From assembly GCF_964275005.1 (NCBI RefSeq), contig NC_092700.1:17889649-17953648 (forward strand): a stretch of DNA of 64,000 nt, read 5' to 3'. The notes under the pieces are model-generated. The model had not been told where the DNA came from and made no database searches. It saw only the letters and a program-made list of their open reading frames with translations. The stretch is from Diadema setosum (Eukaryota > Echinodermata > Echinoidea > Diadematoida > Diadematidae). Made by a program: the position numbers and the translations under genes. Numbering within the stretch: the stretch's first letter is position 1; every line of letters begins with the position of its first letter. Below are positions 37,354 to 47,117 of the stretch, piece by piece.

Positions 37354-39856
37354 TAAGTGGTGTATAGTAGTAGTAGTAGTAGTGGGCAGGAGCAGCTGCG
37401 GCAGCATCTGCACCATCCATGATGCTTGCATACACATCTTGTAAGACAGAAAACGTGATATTCAGATAATATTTTGTGGTTATATAGAGTATGCGTGACT
37501 CACGAATGTCGTCACTCGCTACTTAACCATTGTAAACGTCGAGAGAGGAACCATGAACAACATATTCATTGTAAAGAAGTGTCAAATCTTGCAAGTATAT
37601 TAGATGATGATTATAATAATGATTTTGAGGATAATGTACTGAGTACTCTTAAAATCGAGATATCCTGTTTGAGTCTGGGTTTGGGGTAGATCTGCAAAAC
37701 GAAACGTGACATCCTGATTTGTGAATAAAAACTGGGAGTCTCAGTGTCAACATGAGGTTATCCGGCATTGCGCTCTATAAAATACTACGAGAATAACCAT
37801 TGTTTCTAATAATGCCTGATCTGACTAATCTTGGCGTACTTGTATACGTTCGAATCGATTTAATTTCTCAATGTCATTCTTTTTTTAACTTTAAGATTAC
37901 AAACCTTGATTTCATGGAGAAAGTTGAAATGATATTCAAGAATATGTCTTCAAGCGGACTATTTCTCATATTTCGGACAAAAATGTAACAGATGTTGAAA
38001 ACATGATTTTGTTTTTTGTGAAGTGTGAAACTTGTGCACAACACACATGAAGAAATAGTGTTTCCATGACCCTATAATGAATGATTTTACAATCATATCT
38101 TGGCTATACATTCTGCTTTAAAGAGAATTAAGTGGGGGAAGAGCGACTACAGCTTACCCAGTCGATGTCCCGGGTACACAACCGGTACGCATCAACCATA
38201 CAATGAACCCGATCTTCTTGAAGAGATGGTATAGTTCTGGTTTAGATGAAGAATCAGATTTTATCATTTGGCGAGATAATAAGAAACCGCGTACTACTAT
38301 ATGAAGTATAAAACAGCTTACAATTCAAAGAGGAAGACAAAATTTATGTGATGAAAATTGGTTTTGAAATGGCTGAGATATCCCAAAACAAAGAGGTCCT
38401 AATAAAAGATGAGTCTCACCTTTTATTAAGATCACTTTGTTTTACTTTGTTTTTGACTATCTCAGCCACTTCAAAACCAAATTTCATCAAATGAACTTTG
38501 TATTCCTCATAGAATTATATTCTTTGATATTTCATATAAGTGGTTTCTAATCATCTCGAAAAAAGTTAAAACCTGAATCCCCGTCTCAACCAAAACTAAA
38601 CTACCCCTTTAATCCCTTTCCTGTATAGCCTCTCACTCACGAACGAATTTTCCCTTCGCGCTCAATTTCCTCTTGTTTCGTAGTTCGCTGATCTCGCTTG
38701 ATACAAGGAGTGAGGACGGGTGGTATAGGGAATGGGGTGGGAGATGTTCCCTGGGACGAGCGTGTGAGTCACCGCGGCTCACGTTAGTTGACGGCGGAAA
38801 TTTGGCATATGAACACAATTTGTGTGTGACTTTGATAATATGCGTTAGGCTTGCCCCCTTTACTCCTATAGCTCAGAATCTCAAATATATATGTATTCCA
38901 AGTGGGTTCTTGTGCATATGGGCCAGGTTTCGCGGACATGGATCATGCTGCGTTGATATTCTCTTTCGTTGTTTTTTTTTTATTCTCGACATAATGAAAT
39001 TAATGTTGCTGTTCGGCCAGAGTTCTTCATTTTATAGAGTAACGAAAAGAAGGAAAAAAATGCATAAAGTGTCTTCACTTAAAAGTGAACAACAAAAACA
39101 AAAACGAAGACCCTAGCAACAAACAAAAAAACAGAAAACAATCTATGTTGCATTAACAGTTGAGATCAAACATAAGTCAGAAAATCAAACATAAGTCTCT
39201 CAATACTCAATTCTGATTGGCTGATATCTGACTTATCTTTGATTGTCTGATTTTCTGACTTATGTTTGATTGCATCTTTCACATTTTCCATATCTTTTAC
39301 AGGTTCACACTTTGGTAACTGTAACTTAAGTAAAGAAACCGTTTCGGCTACATTGCCATCGACATTGAAACAAAATCAAATAAAACCAAACGACACTCTC
39401 CCCTATACATCAGTGTATTCTTAAAGAAACAACACTTCGCCAATCTTTTTTTTTTTCCATTCGGGTCTCCGGTAGAAAATGTTATCATCCTTCCCATTTC
39501 CGATGTTGAAACAGACGATATTTATGTCTTATCAATATGTAGATTCCTAAGAATCTCTAGTTCATTCCTATAATATTGAAAATTACTCAGAGGTAAAGTT
39601 TTAAAACTGAATCACGTTTATGATCAACTTTATCTTTCATTTTACTGTAGACTCTCGTAGCAGACGACCCCATTCTTACGCCAGTTCGGTAGAGAGCGGA
39701 GATCCCAAGCTGGTCACGGCGGACATCCTGAAGCACACGAGCGGATGGCGACTGGAGGAGGAGGAGAACAGTTTCACGCTTGACGGAGCAAGGCAACAGC
39801 CACGAGAGCGCCACCCACGGCTGACCCGGAATAGCAAGAACCTCTCTCTGCCCTAG
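17833..39856 (+). CDS. PH and PDZ domain-containing protein (five exons, 350 residues)
   Basis: The exons are 17833-18358, 26948-27043, 28290-28407, 32451-32557 and 39651-39856. They join in phase (1053 nt including stop). A Ser-rich head precedes a PH domain at about residues 33-137. It has KEGTIDKESSS, RPKFCVLTPENLTIFRW and the conserved Trp of the C-terminal helix (W125). A basic linker leads to a PDZ domain at about 164-247, with binding loop GIGITI and KVGDEIVEVNG. The C-terminal 100 residues are Ser/Arg-rich and probably disordered. PH domains often bind phosphoinositides and PDZ domains bind C-terminal peptides, so a membrane-linked scaffold is likely. The PDZ looks closest to MAGUK p55-type domains, but PH then PDZ without a catalytic domain is not a family I can name. 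Confidence 0.85.
20268..20453 (+). other. possible unassigned coding exon
   Basis: An acceptor-like CAACTAACAG precedes an open frame (SGMSPSTCEIVKTRLFDGND and on). Its G/C-rich third codon positions stand out in the AT-rich intron. It cannot follow exon 1 in phase, so it would have to be an alternative first exon. No donor near its right end is strong. I do not recognise the peptide. Confidence 0.22.
20455..20510 (+). repeat. strong hairpin (inverted repeat), miRNA-precursor-like size
   Basis: Fourteen uninterrupted base pairs (GTGCAAAGGTTGTG with CACAACCTTTGCAC) are followed by two more paired blocks of 4 and 3 bp. The loop is near 20482. Only the fold potential is seen. Confidence 0.7.
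20585..20645 (+). repeat. possible decayed tRNA-like sequence
   Basis: The stretch GACGGATAAGACTCTTGACT is followed by GGAGTTCGATGT, which resembles box B of a tRNA. The box A region is weak and the stems do not close. It is probably a SINE relic. Confidence 0.25.
21388..21451 (+). repeat. (AAC)n microsatellite
   Basis: About 21 uninterrupted CAA/AAC triplets. The poly-Asn and poly-Leu frames over it are artefacts of the repeat. Confidence 0.95.
23310..23465 (+). repeat. (AGT)n and (ATA/ATG)n compound microsatellite
   Basis: (AGT) triplets at 23312-23341 pass into long ATA/ATG triplet runs with few interruptions. Confidence 0.95.
25017..25078 (+). repeat. G-rich tract with quadruplex potential
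   Basis: There are many runs of four or more G separated by single A or GA. The plus strand could form G-quadruplexes. A role is not shown. Confidence 0.8.
26492..26690 (+). repeat. (TTTA)n microsatellite of about 200 bp
   Basis: Tetranucleotide TTTA with scattered TTCA units. It ends about 260 bases before PH-PDZ exon 2. Confidence 0.95.
26948..27043 (+). CDS. PH-PDZ exon 2 (first half of PDZ)
   Basis: The acceptor is TTTTTCTACAG|GCATCGG and the donor is GTTG|GTGAGT; 96 nt, phase 1 to 1. It encodes GIGITIKNEGECILVARIFS and on to KVG, covering PDZ strands 2-3 and the binding loop. Confidence 0.88.
27044..28289 (+). other. PH-PDZ intron 2 with a dispersed short-motif array
   Basis: The stretch 27085-27500 repeats the themes TTCGGAATAACGAAC and CGGATTAACGAAC in both orientations at irregular spacing. 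The rest holds a long T-run at 28163-28188 and nothing recognised. Confidence 0.55.
28290..28407 (+). CDS. PH-PDZ exon 3 (second half of PDZ)
   Basis: The acceptor is TATTTTCAG|GTGACG and the donor is TCAAG|GTACGC; 118 nt, phase 1 to 2. It encodes GDEIVEVNGRDVHGHHAEKV and the last PDZ strand VVLMIKAS. Confidence 0.88.
28408..32450 (+). other. PH-PDZ intron 3 (4.0 kb)
   Basis: Apart from the TA-flanked MITE at 32229-32391, no repeats or exons are recognised. Confidence 0.5.
32229..32391. mobile_element. mariner-like MITE
   Basis: The ends are inverted. The left is ACTGTCAAACCTGTC and the right, read inverted, is ACAGTCAAACCTGTC, both next to TATA. The element is 163 bp. TA target sites are usual for mariner-type MITEs. 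Confidence 0.7.
32451..32557 (+). CDS. PH-PDZ exon 4 (linker)
   Basis: The acceptor is CTTACAG|CTCAAAG and the donor is TTCCA|GTACGT; 107 nt, phase 2 to 1. It encodes a Ser/Thr/Arg-rich stretch (SVGTQSENRHTICGDASRRP). It is placed by splice sites and phase rather than by a domain. Confidence 0.75.
32613..32709 (+). repeat. (GATA)n microsatellite
   Basis: About 24 GATA units with two single changes. It starts 55 bases after PH-PDZ exon 4. Confidence 0.95.
34830..35188 (+). mobile_element. MITE family 2, copy 2
   Basis: It runs from CCTTAAAGGCATAGTTTACC to the inverted GGTAAACTGGACCTTTAA. It matches 14032-14398 throughout in inverse orientation and shares its last TTTAAA with the next MITE. 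Confidence 0.72.
35186..35407 (+). mobile_element. foldback MITE, family 1-like, copy E (shortened)
   Basis: It starts AAAGGGACCGTATAGTTTTG and ends TATACTTTACCATCCC, inverted to the start. The middle retains AAAATATGAAAGAGCATGAA but is shorter than other copies. Confidence 0.6.
36871..36941 (+). repeat. (ATC)n microsatellite
   Basis: About 22 ATC triplets. The poly-Ser and poly-Ile frames are artefacts. Confidence 0.95.
37028..37383 (+). repeat. ATG/ATT and AGT triplet microsatellite cluster
   Basis: Runs of ATG and ATT lie at 37028-37102. AGT runs with AGC islands lie at 37241-37383. Confidence 0.93.
38224..38611. mobile_element. foldback MITE, family 1, copy D
   Basis: The left is AGATGGTATAGTTCTGGTTT. 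The right ends AACCAAAACTAAACTACCCC, inverted to it. Both arms contain the core GATGAAAATTGGTTTTGAAA or its inverse. Confidence 0.78.
39651..39856 (+). CDS. PH-PDZ exon 5 (C-terminus)
   Basis: The acceptor is TTTTACTGTAG|ACTCTC; 206 nt to TAG at 39854. The codons are GC-rich, unlike the AT-rich surroundings. It encodes a charged tail with SGWRLEEEENSFTLDG, ending KNLSLP. The phase fits exon 4. Confidence 0.78.
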
Positions 39857-40370
39857 CTAGTGGCAGGGCTTCCGGTTGTCGCCCGGAATCGAGGGCCTAC
39901 CAAAATTATTTCCACACGATTCATCACCTAGCCAAAAAATTGCACGACAGCTGCTGAAGTTTCGACGGGCCCTCTTTGTTTTTATAGTCCTATCATGATA
40001 GGAATATGAGGAGCTAAAATGTTGTGTTAATGTGATTTTCTTCAGACATTTTGTCCAAACGTGTCAATTATTGGAGAGAGATGTTACGCGTTTAGGGGGC
40101 GTGTACAGCTAAAGTCAAGCTTTAGGTCAAAATCTCTTTTCATGTTTTATACACTTAGCGCTGTGCAATATATGTGTTTTGTATCATAGATGTCTTCGAT
40201 GATGAGATAGGCCTACAATCAAGGGGGAAAGCCTGGTTCTATTATTATAACCTCTTACGTCATAATCGTCCTTAAAAACATCTTTCAGAGGACGAATGGC
40301 GCGTCAGTTATCACCATGGCTTCTTTCTGCGGTCCGTGTCTTTAAATGTGCTGTTTGTAGGTATGAAGAG

Positions 40371-40376
40371 AATAAA
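40371..40376 (+). other. poly(A) signal of the PH-PDZ gene
   Basis: AATAAA lies 515 bases after the stop codon, in a region of normal complexity. It is the first good candidate downstream of exon 5. Confidence 0.5.
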
Positions 40377-40649
40377 GCCTCTGCTATGATGACACGGCCC
40401 TGTTACCATGGATATGTAAGGCCTGTATAATGGTTACGTTACTCTGTGTCATAATACACTGCTAGCCTTGTTTATCGAACATAATGCATTATATACTCTA
40501 CGCCGCCTTCGTGCCACGCACTGTCGATGATTAAAGTGGGTGATCTATATCAATAACGCGTTACGATATAATAGCATTTGTTATTTCACTCCATCATTCG
40601 GAGTTGTTTGATGTGTGAGGTAGAATAACTTTTGCATGTTCGATTACCT

Positions 40650-40821
40650 GGGGGGTGTTTCATAAAGCTGTTCGTAAAGTTACGAACAACTTACGAGCGA
40701 CTGGTGATCAGTTCTTGTGCTGAATTATGGAAATTCTTATAAGTATAGCACATCAGAACTGATCACCAGTCGCTCGTAAGTTGTTCGTAACTTTACGAAC
40801 AGCTTTATGAAACAGGGCCCT
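40650..40821. mobile_element. foldback MITE (GGGCCC...TTTCATAAA type)
   Basis: The arms of about 70 bp are nearly perfect. TTTCATAAAGCTGTTCGTAA and the following TTACGAACAACTTACGAGCG occur inverted on the right. The right terminus, read inverted, is CCAGGGCCCTGTTTCATAAA. Confidence 0.85.
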
Positions 40822-42638
40822 GGTCATGTTAACGGTCATGTTATATCCAATCCTATATTGCTCGTGTATATAAATTGTAAGCTATCCATAGCACATGCAA
40901 GCACAAACCGTATTCATCTTGAATCTAAATCAATAATGATAATATAAAAAGTCCTTTTGTACATATTCTTTCTATGAACTGTACGCAGACACTGATCAGT
41001 TTACAGCCTATGTGGCAACACTAATATCCTTTCCAAGATCAACATATCAAATTGAGTTTTAGGAGATTTTGCATTGTCTATTGTGGATGGCCTTTGGCGA
41101 AAATCACATTAAACTAGACTTTCTGCAAAAATCAATCAAACAAACAGACAAACAACACATAAACGACGCCGACAACAACAAAAACAACACACACATCAAA
41201 CACTGATAATCAACAGTATGTATCAAAGCTCATGAGCAATCACTTGTATGTTTAATGTTTTTTTTTTTCAGAACTGAAAGCATTGAGAATTCAAAGCACA
41301 TTCTAATATTATCTAGTCATTTTATCAATGAAATTCCAGAGTGGAGTGAATTTAGAACTCACATTTTCTTCCTACGTAAGTATTTCGACTGATATAGTAA
41401 AATTTTATTCAGTAAAATTAAGTTTCTTGTACTAATTTGCATAACAGGCATTAATTTTGTATTGTCCATCAGAGTGGTTTTCCATACGTACAGGAAAGTG
41501 TATACACGCAATCTTTATAAATTATGATATGAAAAGTACATATCTTAAGTGCTCTATGACGATGTATAATGCACAACCAATATTATGCATAACGTATAGC
41601 CCAGGTGCTGTTTCATTTTTATTTTTTGTTCCCCAAGGCCGATGTTTGAGATGAAATAGAATTGCACGAGGGCTATACTATAATTATGCATTTGGAGTGT
41701 ATATTGCCCAGAATAGTGCATGAAAGATAGGAGCACGTTATTTGTCATAGTAATTAAAGTGCGTTATAGAACGTTGACTGGCAGCACTATATCTATTTAA
41801 TTCGGGATTCCTCGTGCAAGAATAAAAAAAAAACACATATATATATATATATATATATCTTTCACTATTGTAAACTAAGTCAACTAAGTCAACAAAGTCA
41901 ATAAATGTCACATGATAGCAATTCGACCAATCAAAATATTATCATAATACACTTTTGTACAATAATATTGTATGTGCTATGGTGTTCTTGTCAAACTCAC
42001 TGAGCTATTGTTATATACAGATACTCGTATCGCACATACGCTCACGTTTAGCCAAAAGAGAGAGAGAAAAAAAAAATTGCTTCTTCCTGTTTTTATAATG
42101 TTCGTTTCGCTGCACCCCTGCTTCCAAGCGATAAGCACATTCCACGCACGTGGTAGATAATGAATTAATTCTGTGGGAAAAAAGAACGACATGTGTAGCC
42201 AAGTTTCTGTTTAGCGTAATCATTGAGGTGAGTAGATTTCGGGATCTTGAAATAAACAATTATCTCTTCGTCATCTTGTCTTTGTGTCAAGGACGTCGTT
42301 ATTTTGACGCGAAGTTCCGATCGACTTTCCTTTCAATACCCTGATTTCTGTCCATGGTATAGGACAATACTGTAATCAGTAATCAGACAGTATGTCGTCT
42401 GTATGAACAAAGCATATAAAATTATAAAATGCGTTTACATCGTATTTCTTTACGTGGTTTTGTGCAATGTTGTTCAGTGATAATGATATGTACATGTATT
42501 CCTATTTTATGTGCAATATTATTCACTCCATATGCCGACGCAATTTTCTGCAATAAAACTTCACAAATTTTACTCAAAGCATTCATATTTTGTCTATTCA
42601 TGTGCACGCTTTACGTATCGTTACTGATATCTGTACAA

Positions 42639-42675
<37 letters not shown>

Positions 42676-42799
42676 TATATATCTTTTATACACATAGATA
42701 GGTAGATAAATAGGTAGATTGATATAGATAGAATAGATTTATGGAGAGGGAGAATAGGTATTATTAATAATAGTTTAATAGTTTTTAGAACGCCTTTTC

Positions 42800-42900
<101 letters not shown>

Positions 42901-43319
42901 CGAAATGGATTGTGATTTGATGGAATTCAGCGAAATGAACTCTGCATGATTTCAAATGTCTTAAATAGAACTTTTTGTACTTCAAAGAAATAAAATCGAC
43001 GAAATTTAGATGAAATAATATAGTAATCATATGGATTGACTGGGTATAGAATTAAAAAATCGAAAAGCATCACACTCGGGACGAACTTTCGTGTAGTATG
43101 CCTCTTTGGAAAATGAAAAATGAAATAAAAACAACGTCTTTCCTGCAATAATGTCAGACATCAGAGCAACACCATGACACCCTATAAAGAAAAACTTTGG
43201 TTCAAAGTTGGACGTGCTCAGCCAAATTCAATATATCAATATAACTAGAAATTATGATAATGACGATGGTGATGATGATAATGATAATGATAATGATGGT
43301 GGTGATGGTGATGATATGA

Positions 43320-43366
<47 letters not shown>

Positions 43367-43882
43367 ATGGTAAAAAATGATGATAATAACAATAAAGAGA
43401 AGAAGAAGACGAATAACAATAATTACCATTTTCCTCTTATAATACGTCAGGTATGGATGACTAATTATCACTCGCTTCCTTTTGTGAAACAAAACAAATC
43501 AATCGACAACTGAATTGACATTTAGGTAATTATTACTGCTGCTCCTCGGATTTCTCCATCAAAAGATAAAACGGTTGTGCTCAGTGTATATTCACGTCAT
43601 CTCTAACAAACAGTTGAAATCAAACGTTAATGAAGATGGTGTACTTATTAAACATAATATCCCTATCATCTGTGATGAAATTATACTAAAGATGTCTGCT
43701 TATCAGTGTACATGAGCTAGCTCCTTAGTACAGGGGGTACATTATCTGCTGACTGTTCTCTCAGTTTTTTTTTTCCCGTCTATTGTATGTCTTTAATATT
43801 ACAAGTTATACCTTTCGTTTGCCACGATCACTAATGTAATAGCAAGTGGGAATAAAGAAACAAGTTCCAAAAATGTATGTCA

Positions 43883-44253
43883 CCTTAAACGGACGGTATC
43901 GTTTTGGTTGTCATGGGGATTCAGCTTTTAACTTTTTTCGAGATAACTACAAAAATATTTATGACAGCCTGAAATATTCAAGAGCATACAAGAAAAGTTT
44001 ATTTGATGAAAATTGGTTTGAAATAGCTGATATTAAAAAAAAACGAAGTAAAATAAAGCGCTATTAATAAAAAGGTGGTCACATCTTTTGTTAAGATTGT
44101 TTTGTTTTGGATATCTCAGCGATTTCATCAAATAAACTTTGAATTCCTCTTAGAATTGTATGCTCATTCATATCTAATAAGAGGTTTCTCATTACTTCAT
44201 AAAAAAGTTGGAAGCCTGAAGCCGGCCATGCAGCCAAAACTATACCATCCTTT
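43883..44253. mobile_element. foldback MITE, family 1, copy B
   Basis: It runs from CCTTAAACGGACGGTATCG to CAAAACTATACCATCCTTT. Core arms GTTTATTTGATGAAAATTGG and the inverse are present. It abuts copy C with only TTTAAA between them. Confidence 0.75.
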
Positions 44254-44643
44254 AAAGGGTGTGTACAGTTCTGGTAAAGGTGAGGATTTAGCCTTTAACG
44301 TTTTCCGAGAAACTCAGAAACCACTCTATGAAATGTCAAAGAGCATGCAATTCTAAGGGGTATCAAAAGTTTATTTGATGAAAATCGGTTTTGAAATGGC
44401 TGAGATATCCAAAAACAAAGTGAAACAAAGAGATCCTAATAAAAGGCGTGGCCTGTAGTCTTGTATTATTATCACTTTTCTTGGATATCTCGGCCATTTG
44501 AAAACCAATTTTCATCAAATAAACGTTGAATCCTTCTTAAAATTACATGCTCTTTCATATTTCATAAGAGGTTTCTCATTATCTCACTTAGGAATGTTCA
44601 AAACATAATCCCCACCTCAACCAGTACTGTACAGTCCCTTTAA
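44254..44643. mobile_element. foldback MITE, family 1, copy C
   Basis: It is the best-kept copy. The left is AAAGGGTGTGTACAGTTCTG and the right is CAGTACTGTACAGTCCCTTT. The arms of about 180 bp are inverted copies, so the whole element could fold on itself. Confidence 0.85.
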
Positions 44644-44860
44644 CATCTGTTTGAGAAGATATATGAGAAATAGATAGGACAAAAACGGGCATGGAGAGAT
44701 GCAGATGGAGAAAGAGAGAGTGGAGTTAGAGAGGGAGAAGGAATAGGTGAACGCACAATGTAATTCATAAATGATTAGTTGGGACATATAGGCCTATTAT
44801 TATATATGATGTCATAATGTCTGCCATATTCATATAGGAGTGCTTTTTAAATAGCCACAA

Positions 44861-44888
44861 TATATATATGTATATATATATCTATATA

Positions 44889-44960
<72 letters not shown>
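44861..44960 (+). repeat. (AT)n microsatellite
   Basis: About 100 bases of AT dinucleotides with a few interruptions. Confidence 0.95.
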
Positions 44961-44962
<2 letters not shown>

Positions 44963-46611
44963 GTAACTGTGTGGCTATTTTAAAAGTAATATAGATGGAA
45001 GATATTTTGCTCTGTACGTCATCTTTGGAGGTGATATATACTATGGTCTGTAGAAGGTTAGGGTTATTAATAGGACCTTTGATCAAAATAATGGCTTGTA
45101 GTTACATGCTGTTTCTAGTGCGTCGGGTTAGGACGTGTGACGGTGATCATACTCAGGTGGAATACTATAGGTCCCTACTGATGGTGCGGTTGAGTTTCAT
45201 GTTGCGATGGCATCACAAATAATGCGTATGGTGGCATAATTCTGTGTTATGATTGAACATAACACAGAATCCTTATTCCTTTGATGGTAATCATCATGAT
45301 AGTTTATCGAGCACTATCCAAATTGAAATAAATGCCTTTGTTTGTCTTCAAAGAAAAAAAAATCAAACAAAAGACAAAACGGCTTACAGCAGCTTGTTGT
45401 TGTTTTTCATGACAGATTGCGTAATTTGTCTTTGTGTGAGAAAGACGATTGCAGGGGAATACAGAATTCAACGCGTCCACTGAGGACAGTCAGGGAGGTG
45501 AGAGGAAAACCTCCCTGGTAGGCCTACAGTCGACAGTAAAGTAAGCTACTTGACCTTTCAACTTTAGTGAAGCAATATCCCTGCATCTAACCAAACATAA
45601 GAGTAGCTCGCAAGAAGAGTAAAAATATCGGAGAGTATAACAGCTACACCATTTATAAGCAATCGATTGATATTGTGAGTACATTTCCTTATCAAAGTCA
45701 TAATTTTCACCTTCCACATTGCCGTGATTTCATGCGCCACAGTTCTTTAACCTACTGGTATTCGTAGAACATTAGAGCTCGGTCCCAGATGTTGTTTTCC
45801 GTGTCAGTTGTCATGAGATGTAATGCGGCGTGATCTGTGTACGTACGTGTGGCTGTGCCCGGCCGTGGTGTCTATATGGTTGGGTGTCCAGCACATCGAC
45901 ACCCTAATGTTTTTCTATCAATAGCAACTTCAGATATCTCACAATTTGCCCGACATTGTACTCACAATTCTACATGTCAAGAAAATTCTCTGAATTCACA
46001 AGCGCGCATTGAAAATGTGATTTGTGGTACATGCATGCTCCAAAGAAAATAACTGCTTTTCCTTTGTGAACGCTTGTGGGGTGTTGTTATTTTTTATGCA
46101 CTCGGCTCAGTTTCGCCATAGTTTTGAAACCAACAACACCGCCACCCTCCATGGCATTGACAATACGTGTGAAACGCACGTAATGCTTTTCCTATGTGCC
46201 ATTTATAATTTACCTACGGTATCGATCTTTCAGTAAAATATGTGGACATCTTCACATCCCCAAGTTGAAGAAGAATGCAAAACCACTGCACATAGTCTCA
46301 TACGTGGAATATTTGTCCTGTACGTGTAATGCAGCAATTTAGAGGGGAGTTGATTCCAATGTAAAGTGTCGATGTGTTGGATACCTACTATACGTGTATC
46401 ATGACAATGACAATTTAGATGCTATTTACTTGCTAGCAGACTAAATGACTTTATAGGCATCTAATGACTAAATCTACAAATAGTGCCCATAAATAATTCG
46501 ACCACAATGCCATCCAAAATTCGACTGCCTGCTACATGTAGAAACCTCTATACCTATAGTCTATGCTTTTACAGACGGTCGAACCTATGCATGCTTTACA
46601 TGTCATGTTTA

Positions 46612-46762
46612 TTTTTTTTTTATTGCAAAGCTATTCTTTCTTTCTTTTTTAATTGCAAAGCTATTCTTTTTTTTTTTTATTGCAAAGCTATTCTTTCTTT
46701 CTTTTTTAATTGCAAAGCTATTCTTTTTTTTTTTTAATTGCAAAGCTATTCTTTTTTTTTAT
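46612..46762 (+). repeat. minisatellite, five units with TTGCAAAGCTATTC
   Basis: Five units of roughly 30 bp share ATTGCAAAGCTATTC. They alternate between a TTTCTTTC spacer and a pure T spacer, which implies a two-unit higher-order repeat. Confidence 0.85.
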
Positions 46763-46925
46763 TGTATAGTCATGGTCTTCTGTCATTTCTGACAGTATGA
46801 TCTCATACAGAATGTGCCCTGTGTAGTCTAGTAGGACTGCATTCTGTCATTGTCAATGTGGAAACCATTCTAATGGTAATGATGACTATAGTGCAAAGTA
46901 AAGTGCAAGGTGAAAGAAAACTTTA

Positions 46926-47113
46926 TCATGTCCATTATTGTCTCTTTACAGAGGAAGCCATGGCTATCCCGGAACGATGGTTGAATTGTCCTCGCAAAGG
47001 GACGCTTATCATGTCCATTATTGTCTTGTCATGTCCATTATTGTCTCTTTACAGAGGAAGCCATGGCTATCCCGGAACGATGGTTGAATTGTCCTCGCAA
47101 AGGGACGCTTATC
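46926..47113 (+). repeat. 85-bp tandem duplication over the capping-enzyme start exon
   Basis: The copies 46926-47010 and 47029-47113 look identical. They are separated by 18 bases that repeat the first part of the unit. Each copy holds an acceptor (CTTTACAG) and GCCATGG. Only the second is followed by a splice donor. Confidence 0.92.
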
Positions 47114-47117
47114 GCCG
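47063..47117 (+). CDS. RNGTT: RNGTT first coding exon
   Basis: ATG in a strong context (GCCATGG). It encodes [18 protein letters not shown]. The donor is GCCG|GTAGGC, phase 1. The acceptor at 47054/47055 puts eight 5' UTR bases in this exon. Confidence 0.88.

Larger units (their letters stand above)
32558..39650 (+). other. PH-PDZ intron 4 (7.1 kb), repeats and MITEs
   Basis: It holds a GATA array, CTGT, TA, ATC and AGT arrays, and MITEs at 34830-35188, 35186-35407 and 38224-38611. A reversed LINE-like tail of ATTCA units lies near 33300. A diffuse inverted repeat is at 39157-39278. No further exon is recognised. Confidence 0.55.
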
